Positions 52,746 through 62,924 of a DNA stretch of 64,000 nucleotides are shown in pieces. The stretch's first letter is position 1. Each line of letters begins with the position of its first letter. The notes under the pieces were generated by a model that made no database searches, was not told the DNA's origin, and saw only the letters and a list, made by a program, of their open reading frames with translations. Position numbers and translations under genes: made by a program. The stretch comes from Pachypanchax playfairii (taxonomy: Eukaryota > Chordata > Actinopteri > Cyprinodontiformes > Aplocheilidae): contig SSNP01000007.1 in NCBI GenBank assembly GCA_006937955.1, positions 2,030,796 through 2,094,795 of the forward strand, read 5' to 3'.

Positions 52746-55700
52746 TTCTGTTTGTTTTTCTGGATATGAAGATCTCGCTTTACATTTATTTTAGTCCTTA
52801 TTGCTGTAAAACCTTGACAACACAGAACACTCCATCTTGACAAGGTCTCCCGACTAATACATGTTGGTTTTCCAGCCTTGCATCCTGCTTTCTTGTCCCA
52901 TCTTCAAGGACTGTAGCTATATCTAACCAGCAAAACACAACTGAGGTTGAAGACATGGAGTGAGGCATAATTTATTTGATTTTTTTTCATAACTGCAGAA
53001 GTGCTAAAGCATCCGAGGACACTCCAGTAGTCCTTGTGAAGGAATCCTGTGGCAGATCAGAGCCTGACTTCCATTAGTTAGCTGTGGTAATATGGGCAAG
53101 AAGGAGGCCCAGAGCAGAAACTTGGTACTGGTCCAGATCCAGTGCTGGTGCCAATTCCTGTTTATTGGCTAGACACCATTGAAGAAGTAAACACCATACC
53201 AGCATGAGACGAAGCTAAATACTGTAGCAGTGACAGAGGAAAACACATGGAAATGGGATGTAGAGTAAATGCAACAAGAAAGAGAAAGGGGTTTTGGAGA
53301 AAACATCTGGGTTTGCAGAACAGAAAAGAAGATGTGTTGCTGAAGTGTTTATGGCAGAAAGCTGTGGAGCAGATTTCTATGACATCATGGCAGACCAGCA
53401 GCTTCTGCAAGTTGTTTGTGACTCGAGTTGAGAAATTTAAACCCCTTAATTAGCTGACATACCACAATTATACCACACCTAACACGTTGCAGGGTTGTTG
53501 CTTGACTTAAGGGACCTTTGTTTCAAAAGCAGCTTTGTCTCAATTCTTGTTTGTGATAATGAACTCTAGACTTTTTGAGACTCAGAGACCCAATCTAATT
53601 CTCTGTGTCTTGACAGTGTTGAGCCATTGGGTCGTTTCTAAGATGCAGAGGCATTATCTCGTCTTTGTGGTTCCATGAATGTTTGAAATCAACTCAAACC
53701 ACTTGGATCACGTTTGCCAAATCCTAAAAGATCTTGGCCAAAAGTCCCATTCCTGGTTATATCCAATGTCTTCCCATGTCTCTGCTGCCAAGTCTTTGGC
53801 TCACTATCAGCTCTTGCACTGTGTTCATCACATGGCTTTGTATATTGCTTGTGGTTTAACATTGATAGAATTGCAGTCTATTAAGAGGAGGCCAAACACG
53901 TGGCCACCTGGCTCCAGGAAGACTAGCCACATCACGGACACACACTGACAGACGTCTGTTCAATTAGACAGACTTAATAATAGTGGTGACAGCAGCTGGA
54001 TCGAACAGGAGACGGTGAGGGCTAAAATTAGGGACAATGATCTGAGATGAGTCTAGGATTCTGGCCAATAACTCTTAAGAAGAATTAGAGCTGGAAAGAA
54101 TAATGGAAAGACTTTAAAGTGGATGTTTATTGAGATTTATTCATTTTACAAAAAAAAGAAAGAGAGAGAAATCAGACTTGACTCTCACCGCTTTTTAATG
54201 GTCAACCTAAGCAGAGACAGGAAGAAGCAGAAGGATTTGGAAAGAGGACAATGTTTAGCAACTGTGCAACAGATAATATGGAGAATTATGAGGAAAAAAA
54301 TGAGAAGCCAAAATTTGTCTACAGTTTTTAATAATTTCCCTTATAAAAATACACTCTTTTAAATAAACAAGATTAACTAAAGAATGATTTGTAGAAAAAT
54401 ATCGTTGTGAAAAGTTTATTTTCTCTGTCCATCACAGAATTGTTTTAAGCAAATGAAGTCAAAGGTTAAAAAGTACCAACAAAAACTAAAGAAAATGCTA
54501 CAACACCAAACTCAGACAGTCAGTTTATCAGAAATAAACTGAAAACATGACAGAAATTCCACACATGATCAGGGAGAACATGTAAACTTCACACAGATGA
54601 TTTCAGCCAACATCTTTCTTTGAGGCAACGCCGCTAACTAACTGCACCACCGTGCAACCCATTTTGCATTTCTACATTTTCTTCTTGTTGCTTTCAAAAC
54701 CAACATTTTATTCTGCATAAATCTTCCAGCTAAAATAATTAGAGGTTCAGTTTCTTAAAAGCACTTTGACATGTCAAAGAAGCCTTTGGATCATGAAGCA
54801 ACAACCCTGATGCTGCTAATCAGCTGCAGCAGCTTTTAGATGTATTGATTGCTCTTTTCAACCCTGATGCACAGCTGTATTTAAAAATAAAGGAAGGTTT
54901 TCTACATGTTTGCATTAAAGGGGTGGATTAGTGGATTTTCATTAGACAAAAGATGTGTGTAAAAAGAATATGAATAATACATCAGAAATCTGTGAATTAT
55001 TCACAAGACAGAGTGCAGATGGCAGAGCGTAGCTGAAACTAAGAGGAAACTGAGATAAAACAGAAAAAAGCAGGAAATATGAATTTATCTTAACATTCAG
55101 TGGAAAACAAAGAGTGCAGAATGTATAATTATCCTCTTAAAGCGGAATCTAAAAGGTCTGATCTGCTGCAGGATTTACCTTTTGCCCTTCCTCTTCAAGC
55201 TTCTGCCATTCAGTGGGTTCTCCCCTGGGTAGATGTGGGGGGCTACTGGGGGGTTGGTTCAACCTCAGAGCTCTCAAACACACTAATGTTCCAGAAAAAA
55301 AAGGGGAACACAAATGCAATGGAGAGACAACGTGTGTGTTTAAGTTCTTTCTCCTGTGACAATGTCTGCCAGTGTCCAGGTTCTGAATCCAGGTTCTGAG
55401 TCCCAGTCAAAGACAGCACAGGTTCACTATAAATTGAAAACAGAGACCAGTCGTTTGATGGGCAGGTGGGGAGAGTGAAACATATCTAATGGGCCAGAAA
55501 TGGGAAAAAAGAAACAGAAACGATCTTATATAAACCACACTGGATTCAAAACGACCACCCAATGTTTTGTTAAGCTTCTACGGATCAAATAAACCTCCGA
55601 CGCTTTGTATGAGCTCTCTGACAACAACGAGACCTGACAGCGGAGGTAATCTTGACCTCTGTTCCTCACCAGGGTCTGTATGTGCTAATCAAAGCCTCTA

Positions 55701-56602
55701 CTCCTTCACCTTCAAAGATTTAACCACATGGGCCATAAAATTTATTGTCCAGCTGTCGTGTCCTTATAGGACATAATCAGAAAGGGGCTTTCGCCTGCCG
55801 ACTGGACCTCAAAAGTCTACAGCCTTGTTTTGAGCTCCTGCTTTTAATCACTTCAGCAGATCACCATAACAGAACACACTGTTTTCACACTCACTCTCTC
55901 TCTCTCGCTCTCTCTGTTATTCTGTGTGAGTTTTGTCCTCGTCCCGCCCCCATAACCCACCCCGTACACATTTCTGGGCACCAGAGCTCAAACCCAAACC
56001 GCACACTCACACACATGCACCCTGGGAAAATGTACACGTGCCTGACTCACATCAGGGTCATGCGAGTCAAACATGTGAAGCCTGGCTGATACTGAGGCAA
56101 TGCAGGGATTATAGAAGAATCACACCCTGGTCATCAATGTGCCGATTTCTTATGAGGTGGACTTTGTTCACAGTGAGAATGTGTCAGTGAGCGAGCAGCA
56201 ACTGGACGTGGTTGTGTGTGTGAACAGGAAACAGAATCCTCCCAACAGATTTAAAAGCGCCAAGCATTTCTCACGTTAGATCATGAGAGCAAGTCGCTGG
56301 ATCTTTATCTGGAGTCATTTGCTTTGCTGAAAACCCACAAAAACTTAAACAAGGTATTAACATCAGGTGAATATGACCCCAGAAAATAAACATTACATGA
56401 CTTTGTGTTTCCCAAATGCAGAAGCATTGTGAAAACCTCTGACCATCTTTGCTGCTTCCAGAGGAGATAAAAAGTAGAACACGTCCCAGACTTCAAGAGA
56501 GGTTTAAATTATTTGGAACTGATCACTCAGAAGTAAAGAGAGGTTAAATACATGGAAAGAGCCGAGTCAGGACATGAATGAAGGACCCTGGAGTCATTAA
56601 TG
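52746..56602. other. Intergenic DNA, no gene seen
   Basis: AT-rich sequence. A short (TC)n tract lies at 55896-55916. No element or exon could be delimited. Confidence 0.4.
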
Positions 56603-57207
56603 CCCCTTTTCCACTTGGATCAGCCCGGTCTGGAACGGGTAGATTCTGACCTGTTTTGGCATGTTTCCATGATCTTTGTCTGGGCCAATCCCTTTATTTA
56701 AACCACCTCTACCTCGATCCGAGGGATACCGAAGAGATCCAACACCCGTCTATGGTCCGATTGATCCAGTAAAGTGATGTCAGTCACACCCCTACGTAGT
56801 GGTAGCCACTGATTGGCCTGGAGATGTGCATGTGAAGTGGCATCACAGAATCGCGCCTGATCGACCTTTAATAAACAGCTTCACCAACAGTACATTATCA
56901 CTTGTTACTTCATTCAAGATCTCAGCGCTGAAGAATCTCCGGAAGCACAAAAATACCTAGTCACCATCCTCCATCGTTGTTTTCTGTTCTGAATGCACAT
57001 GTCCACTTTTGTTAATTACTGTTGTGGTGATTACAAATGACATTGTGAACCTTTCACGCCGCTTTGCTAAGTTGAGCATGCCCATGTCCCCACCTACGAC
57101 CACATTCCCAAGATGGTAACTGAAACACAACCATGCCGTTCTGGGTGCTGCTGGGTGCAGGCTGACCCGACCTGTTCAGGACTGACTCAACCCTAGTGGA
57201 AAAGGGG
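56603..57207. mobile_element. MITE with CCCCTTTTCCAC ends
   Basis: CCCCTTTTCCAC at 56603-56614 is mirrored by GTGGAAAAGGGG at 57196-57207, a perfect 12-bp inverted repeat, followed by TTGG against CTAG. Subterminal DNA on the left is GC- and CpG-rich (AGCCCGGTCTGGAACGGG). Ends of this kind occur in hAT-like fish MITEs, but I see no matching 8-bp duplication, so the superfamily is uncertain. Length 605 bp, no transposase frame. Confidence 0.75.
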
Positions 57208-57474
57208 AATATGTCAACCGTGGTCTCCTGCATACGGCAAAGTTTGTCTGAGACTGTGGGACATGCAAATGGTCAAAAATCCTAAATGCATCACTAAATC
57301 CACAAAAGAATAGAAAAACGTGTTGCAAACGGCCCAGTTGGTGTCCAGAATTTATCATCACTGTAACGCAGCGGAACGACCTCAGAACCCTCAACAAACT
57401 GAAGCAGCACCGCAAAGAAGAGGTTCAAATATGAAGACAAATAACTTCAAGGTATCAGTGCTAAAGGTGATTCT

Positions 57475-57740
57475 ACTAGTTTATTATTACCTCCACCAAG
57501 GAGGTAATGTTTTCATCAGGGTCTGTCTGTCTGTTAGCAGGATAACTCAATAACTTATGGATGGATTTAGATGAACTTTTTAGGAAAGGTTGGAAATAAC
57601 CCAAGGAACCATTGATTAGATTTTGGGAGTGATCCGGATTACCGTCTGTATCCAGGACGTTTTTTAAGGATACGGACATAGTACTTTCTACAATATGTCC
57701 ACTTGGCAGAGGTCTGGGCTCTCTGAGTGCTTTTCTAGTT
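57475..57740. mobile_element. MITE/SINE-like repeat with ACCTCC-CCAAGG ends
   Basis: The left end has ACTAGTTTATTATTACC and then CTCCACCAAGGAGGT. The right end, reverse complemented, has AACTAG and ACCTCTGCCAAG. Between them GTCTGTCTGTTAGCAGGATA and GGATGGATTTAGATGAACTT match a repeat I recall as widespread in fish and invertebrates (consensus CCTCCGCCAAGGAGG ... GTCTGTCTGTCAGCAGGATTAC). The local ACCTCCACCAAGGAGGT is itself nearly palindromic. A diverged, non-coding copy. Confidence 0.65.
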
Positions 57741-59644
57741 TACGTTTGTTACCTACATATCACTCCTGCATTATGGTGGTTTTGTTGTTTTAGTAAATCC
57801 AATTACCATAACTATACTTATCTATTAGAAAACCTGAACGCCATTTCACAAGCAATCTTTCAGCATAAAGGGATTTGTATAGAAATAAAACATCTACAGG
57901 TTTGTTTAAAGTAAAGCAAAAGAACACTGCAATGAAAAAAATGGCTGTCAAATACTTCTTTGAATTTTTATTGCATGAGCCAGAAACATGTTTCATTTGA
58001 TCCATCGCTGATAAATAATGATGTCACCAAAATGAGTGACATGAATATATGAGCTGATCCACTTAAATACAATATCTATCAACAAAGGATTAACATACGA
58101 AGCAGTCAATATGTGGTCAAGAGGTTGGACGCGTGTGTGTACACATATTTACTAACCTCTGTCAACCCTGCAGCCGTGAGGGGGGGGTTACAGAGAAAGA
58201 AACAGAGGCACATGTGTTTACACAAGCAAAGAAGAAAGCCAGCAAGCTCCACGGGAATGGCAAGCTCCGATCTACGAAGAGAGCTCCACCGTGACTGACG
58301 GGGCCTGCGAGGCTTTGTGGTTCAGCACAATCAGCGCAGTGTGTTTCTGATTGTGCTTCACTCTCTGGGTCGTCCGCACCAAACAAAACAAATATGAGAG
58401 GTTAAGCAGGAAAATGTCCGTCATACCAGGAAGATTGGCAGGAGACTGTCCTGTAAAGGTTAAGGGGTGCACGCAGCACACAGAAGAGCCTGATGAGTTG
58501 TCTGCTGACTGCATGTAATTCCTGCACTAATGAAGGGTCTGGAATGCCAAGGACATCCCAGCAGAGTCGTTTGTGTGACTGTATCATTTGGCAATGTCCA
58601 TAATTTCATCCCCAGAGAGGAAAATCCATCTACAAATCCTTGGCATGCTTTTCCACTCCGTGTGTATGTTCCTGCCATGTGTTCCAAAGCCTTTTTTCTT
58701 TGTCTAATTGTTTTCAAAAGGAAAATAACAACCATGGACAGCATTCAGTGGGTTCACAGTAAACCACAAATTCAGAAATGTTGGGCATATATTTAAAGGG
58801 GGGGGGGGGTTATCCACAGAGCAGAGCATTACTATCTGTTTCACAATACCATCTGTCTTCCAGGAAGAGAATGGATTTCTCATATTGACATTTGGATCTT
58901 CATCAGCGGGCACTGAGTTCGTTGATTCCCATCATTTCATTAAGTGGCTTTTGTGTCTTTCACAGCAGCTCTGTGGTTAAAGATCGTCTGATGGAGCTGA
59001 ATATCAAACAAGAGAGCTGCTGGGAAGAAAAAAAAATGAACAGACAGAGACTGAATTAAAGGGTGACTAGATTAATGGATAAACAGGAAAACACAAAATC
59101 TGTCCCATGACAGACACAGCTGCTGTCGGTGCACGCCACACACATTCTTCACAGATACACAGTTTAAATCAGGAAAATTACATTTTAAAAAGATACAGAT
59201 GATCTACATGCTGATAGGTTTGAGCTGCCAAACACTTAGCAGGAACTTCTGATGCAAAACAGCATTTTTATTGTGAGCAGAGCTGAATATGAGCATGTTG
59301 AGTCATGGCTCTTGTTCGCCATCTAGTGGTGGAGAAACTAACTGCAACTTGATGGACATTTGAAAATTAGCATCAATGTTCATGAAATGACACTGACAGC
59401 ATGTTGTTTCCAAAGTTCTGATTTTAATAACGGAAGCATTGAATGTAAAAAAAAAAACAGTCTTTCAAATCTGACAGATGTTTTGTCTATATGAATATAC
59501 TGCTAGTGTACTGTGTACTTTAAAATCATTAAGGTCGAGTTTTCACTTCCATTCAGGATGTGTCACTCAGATTTCCTCCCAAAACAAGTTTAAAGTGTCT
59601 GATTTTACACTCCTGCTCTCCAACAGCTGTAACGTTACAAAGGT
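57741..59644. other. Intergenic DNA downstream of aar2
   Basis: It contains G-runs at 58179-58186 and 58799-58810 and a perfect hairpin at 58324-58357. No exon is seen. A unique-looking part at about 58500-58690 resembles a conserved non-coding segment in composition only. Part of 59260-59640 may be the aar2 3' UTR if the more distal poly(A) signal is used. Confidence 0.35.
58324..58357. repeat. Perfect 11-bp inverted repeat (hairpin)
   Basis: AGCACAATCAG (58324-58334) and CTGATTGTGCT (58347-58357) are exact reverse complements around a 12-base loop. The stem is too short for a typical pre-miRNA, and no extension of pairing is seen. It could hold paired protein-binding sites. Confidence 0.5.
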
Positions 59645-59650
59645 TTTATT
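59645..59650 (-). terminator. Candidate aar2 poly(A) signal
   Basis: AATAAA on the minus strand, 64 bases past the aar2 stop codon. Another TTTTATT (AATAAAA on the minus strand) near 59266-59272 could serve a longer 3' UTR. The two would differ by about 380 bases. Confidence 0.45.
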
Positions 59651-59713
59651 AACCTGTTGCTTCTCCTCATTAAACAGTTAGCCAGTAGGAGGAACTGAAG
59701 GATGAGAGGAGTG

Positions 59714-59881
59714 TCAGTCCACTGTCACCCCTTCAGGCAGCTCCACCACCACAGGAGCACAGTCATCTAAATCTGCATCGAAATCCCAGCTGAACTTCTT
59801 GGTCAGGTGGGCTTGGAACTTCTCTGCTTTCTTTCGCAGGGTGCTGTCCACACCAGGTGCACTGGCGAACTGGAAAAAGTC
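59714..59881 (-). CDS. aar2: aar2 coding exon 3 (C-terminus)
   Basis: 168 bases after a TTTTGCAG acceptor, encoding 55 residues (335-389) and TGA. The end CAPVVVELPEGVTVD matches the human tail CAPVVVELPEGIEMG closely. Confidence 0.95.
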   Translation of the reverse strand, partial: DFFQFASAPGVDSTLRKKAEKFQAHLTKKFSWDFDADLDDCAPVVVELPEGVTVD

Positions 59882-61944
59882 CTGCAAAAGAAATCAAGTT
59901 AAACACTGGAAATTTGAATGCTGCTGTTGGTTTTTCATTGATTCTCAACAAGAGCTACAAGGTTAAAATGGAGGGAAAACTAAATATGGGACTTTGATGT
60001 TTTAGACATGAAGATATTTCTCATTGTGGTGGCTTAAACTTTTCCCAAAAAAAGAAAAAGGTCACAAAGCAAGACAACATTCGCGAAGCAAGACAACGTT
60101 CATGAAGCAAGACAATGTTCATAAAGTAAAAATAGGTTCATGAAGCAAGAAGAGGTTCACGAAGCAAGACTATGGTCATGAACCAAGACACAATTCGCGA
60201 AGCAAGACTATGTTCAGGGAGCAAGATGACATTAATGAAGCAAGACAATGTTCATGAAGTAAGAAATGGTTTGTGAAAGCAAGAAGAGGCTCACGAAGCA
60301 AGACTTCATTCAGGAAGCAAGTTGACAATCACAAAGCAAGACAACGTTCACGAAGCAAGACAACGTTCACAAAGCAAGACAACGTTCATGAAGCAAGACA
60401 ATGTTCACAAAGCAAGAAAACGTTCATGAAGCAAGACAACGTTCACGAAGCAAGATAATGTTCATGAAGAAAGAAAAGGTTCATGAAGCAAGACTATGGT
60501 CACGAAGCAAGATAATGATCATGAAGCAAGAGGTTCACAAAGCAAGACAGCTTTCACAAAGTAAGACCATGTCACAACGCAAGCTAACTTCATGTCAGAT
60601 TGGATTTTCTGAAATGTCTTTAAATAAGAATAATAATAACACAATTAACTCCCTGATTTGTTCTTCACTCAGTGTTAATATCAGAAACTTCATTTAGGAG
60701 ACTCCTCTAAACAAATCCTGCTTGAAAATACATTTATGGGATATTCAACACTATATTTTCTACTTTATTATGAACCAATTCACCAGTATGAACTCTCTCT
60801 CTTTGAATGTGTTTGTATGGGATGTTTGGGTGATCAGCTATTGTACATTCTGTGTACCTGCAGTGTGCTGGTGAGGAAGTTGTTCTGCGACACAATGTCA
60901 ACAAAGAAGTCGGGAGGTACTTCTCCGAGCTGGTGGTAGAGCACAGTGATGAGCCCCAGGTATAGCTCCTTCTTCTTCTTCATGGCCTCCTCCGAGCGAC
61001 ACAGCAGAGCCAGGAGGCACTTCCAGTGCTCGAAGCCTTCATATACATTTCCAATCAGGAAACAGACGAAGGCAAACTGCAGCTCACCTGGAAGGGACTC
61101 AACAGTAAGGAGGTGGATGTCACAGTGAATGGAACATTTTATTATCTTTAGACTATGTGTTGGGGCACGTACCGAGCAGATTTAGAGGCTGACTCTCGTA
61201 GTTCTTCTCCAGCACAGTCTCCAGGGCGTAACTCAAGTCCATGCTGCACTTGGTGATCTCAGCCGGGGTGGCCCCAGGGGGGTACATCTTTTGGGGGATG
61301 ACTGAGAAGCGCAGCTCTGTCCCCTCCCTCTGCTTCATATTAGGCAGCCTGTCCAGTCCCTCTCTCATGCTCTGACAGACTGTGTCGTTCCTCGGCTGAT
61401 CAGCCCTGTCTTTGGTGTGCCGGAACTGGACCTCAGGAACCATGTCGCTGAAAGCGCATATTCGACCCGTAAGAGGCTGTAAGTTAGAGGCCAGCTCCTC
61501 ACTGATATGGTCAGTAAGAGACACCCACTTCCTCATCACCTCATAGGGATAGGGGCCCAGGTAGGGATCCAGCTCTCTCAAAGTCCCCCGGATTCGAGTC
61601 ACTTCCTCTTCATTCTTGGAGGCTGAAAAATCCAGATCTTCTTCTTTGCGATCCCAGCTGGCCAGAAGAATCTCTCTGGGTTTCAGAGTGAGGAAGAGGC
61701 CTGTTTTGGGGCCTATTTCTCCTCCACAGCTTGGCGGATTAACAGAGCAGTAGTGGAGGAAGTGGAGACCAGGTGGAATCATCTTAACACCACGGAAACG
61801 GGGACCAACCTGCCAACTCTTACAATCTATCCCGAGCTCAGTGCCCTGAGGAACACCGAGCAGTACCAGCGTCGCTCCTTCCTCAAACAACCTTCGAGCA
61901 ACATCTGGATCCATGTTTACACAGCTGCCGCTGCTGCTGGCCAT
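59714..61944 (-). CDS. aar2: AAR2 splicing factor homolog, complete, three exons, 389 aa
   Basis: Exons 61944-61173, 61087-60858 and 59881-59714 join with consensus GT/AG sites (intron phases 1 and 0) to give 389 residues; human AAR2 has 384. AAR2 binds PRPF8 during U5 snRNP maturation and keeps BRR2 off until the particle is ready, so it acts in spliceosome assembly. Hallmarks are FRGVKMIPPG (residues 50-59) in the beta-rich N-terminal domain, YLGPYPYEVMRKWVSLT, GATPAEIT (224-231) followed by SMDLSYALETVL, GELQFAFVCFLIGNVYE across the exon 1/2 join, DFFVDIVSQNNFLTSTLQ, and RKKAEKFQAHLTKKF (350-364) with a CAPVVVELPEG tail. The start at 61944 was chosen because its ATG lies in a good context (GAGATGG) and the next Met-Asp-Pro (residues 11-13) aligns with the human N-terminus. 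The frame is open further upstream but has no ATG there. The cytokine gene lies 0.85 kb upstream on the same strand. Confidence 0.97.
60058..60580. repeat. 19-bp minisatellite in aar2 intron 2
   Basis: About 27 degenerate copies of a 19-bp unit close to GTTCACGAAGCAAGACAAC. Variants change the TTCAC, GAAGC and GACAAC parts, and a few units have indels. Because 19 is not a multiple of 3, the array cycles through all frames and yields a Lys/Arg/Gln/Ser-rich spurious frame. It fills half of the 976-bp intron and is not bounded by splice sites. Confidence 0.92.
60858..61087 (-). CDS. aar2: aar2 coding exon 2
   Basis: 230 bases between CTTCCAG|GTGAGC and CTGCAG|GTACAC, reading GELQFAFVCFLIGNVYEG through NNFLTSTLQ. 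The helical region includes a KKKK run (residues near 297) where human has MMKHH. The preceding intron is only 85 bp, as is typical of compact fish introns. Confidence 0.95.
61173..61944 (-). CDS. aar2: aar2 coding exon 1
   Basis: Encodes residues 1-257 plus the first base of Gly258, ending CTCG|GTACGT. It carries the whole N-terminal domain and the start of the helical C-terminal domain. A CCCGGGTTTCTAG acceptor-like sequence just upstream of the ATG, with a CAGGTGTAAGT donor-like sequence near 62155, suggests a possible short intron in the 5' UTR. Confidence 0.95.
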
Positions 61945-62236
61945 CTCTGCTAGAAACCCGGGTAACACAAGAAATAAAGTTCTTTCTCACCGTTTTAGTG
62001 AGATGTTCATGTCCAGATGGTTAGAAAACTATGGTTCTTCCAAAATACATAACAAATGGAGGCGGCTTTGGGCGAACTGTTCCGAAATCCTGCGAAAATG
62101 AACGTTAAAATATATAAAACAATTTAAAAACTTAATGCTGAATTTAACACTTACACCTGATATATATCAAAACAAAACCCACATTTAGGTTAGTTAACGT
62201 TCGAGAGGAAAATGTGTAACAAAGTTTGAGCTCCGG

Positions 62237-62302
62237 CCGGAAACTATGATGGATTAAAAACGTTCCGCTCCTTCCTGCGGCTGGTTGTGAGAGCGCAGGC
62301 GC
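62237..62302 (-). promoter_or_regulatory. Probable aar2 core promoter with ETS and NRF1 motifs
   Basis: A GC-rich patch in AT-rich DNA contains CCGGAA (62237-62242, ETS/GABP core) and GCGCAGGCGC (62293-62302, an exact NRF1 core GCGCANGCGC). This pairing is typical of TATA-less housekeeping promoters. It lies about 290-360 bases upstream of the aar2 ATG, leaving room for a 5' UTR with a small intron. Confidence 0.5.
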
Positions 62303-62335
62303 GTGATGTCGATTTCCCTGATCAACTATTCACTT

Positions 62336-62341
62336 AAAAAA

Positions 62342-62372
<31 letters not shown>

Positions 62373-62439
62373 ACAAACAAACAAACAAACAAACAAATAA
62401 ATAATAATAATAAATAAATAAATAATAATAATAATAATT
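62336..62439. repeat. Compound (AAAT)n-(AAAC)n-(AAT)n microsatellite
   Basis: AAAT units, then about six AAAC units, then mixed AAAT and AAT units. It separates the aar2 promoter patch from the poly(A) signal of the cytokine gene. Confidence 0.95.
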
Positions 62440-62445
62440 AAACGT

Positions 62446-62451
62446 TTTATT
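62446..62451 (-). terminator. Candidate poly(A) signal of the IL-7-like gene
   Basis: AATAAA on the minus strand, 338 bases past the stop codon at 62790-62792. One ATTTA pentamer (62451-62455) overlaps this region, but there is no AU-rich cluster of the kind often found in cytokine 3' UTRs. Confidence 0.45.
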
Positions 62452-62789
62452 AAATGGCATGAACATTACAACATACACAAGGACACTTTAGGGTTATGAT
62501 GACATGTGTCTTGCAAACATTAAACATCAAAATGTTCTGACAGGAGAGATCTTACATTGTGCTTATTATTAAAATATTTGAATGCATTGCAGATATTGTT
62601 TAGCTTATTTGTGGTTACAGTGAATCTAAAACACAACAGCAAAGACATGCAGATGTGGAGAAATTATAAACACAAAATACTGAGAACTTGACATTCATCT
62701 TTACAAAGTGGGTCACAGGTTATGAGATAATGCTGTGAATATTCTTGGGTTTAGACTAGTGTCTTCATGAGAGGCTGGCACAGCATTTC

Positions 62790-62924
62790 CTACTTAGAGA
62801 GCTCGTAGACACCGTGGAGTTTTTGCCAACAAGTGATCAGTTGCTGGATGACTCTGATGAGTCTAATCCTCTTCCTTTTCTTTCCTCGTATTTTCCGGAC
62901 AGCTGAACAAGAAGTTCTCTTTGT
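62790..62924 (-). CDS. IL-7-like last exon with basic tract and helix D
   Basis: 135 bases (44 codons plus TAG) after a TTGCATCCCTTAAG acceptor. It encodes TSC, the RGKKRKRIR basic tract and the helix with the TCW.K motif, finishing eleven residues after the Trp. Confidence 0.65.
   Translation of the reverse strand, partial: TKRTSCSAVRKIRGKKRKRIRLIRVIQQLITCWQKLHGVYELSK

Noticed and set aside
60273..60697. Lys/Arg/Ser/Gln-rich frames
   Set aside because: Product of the 19-bp minisatellite inside an aar2 intron.
61945..61968. Upstream extension of the aar2 frame
   Set aside because: The extra codons begin at GTG, not ATG, and may lie across a 5' UTR splice acceptor. The ATG at 61944 has a better context and matches the family's N-terminus.
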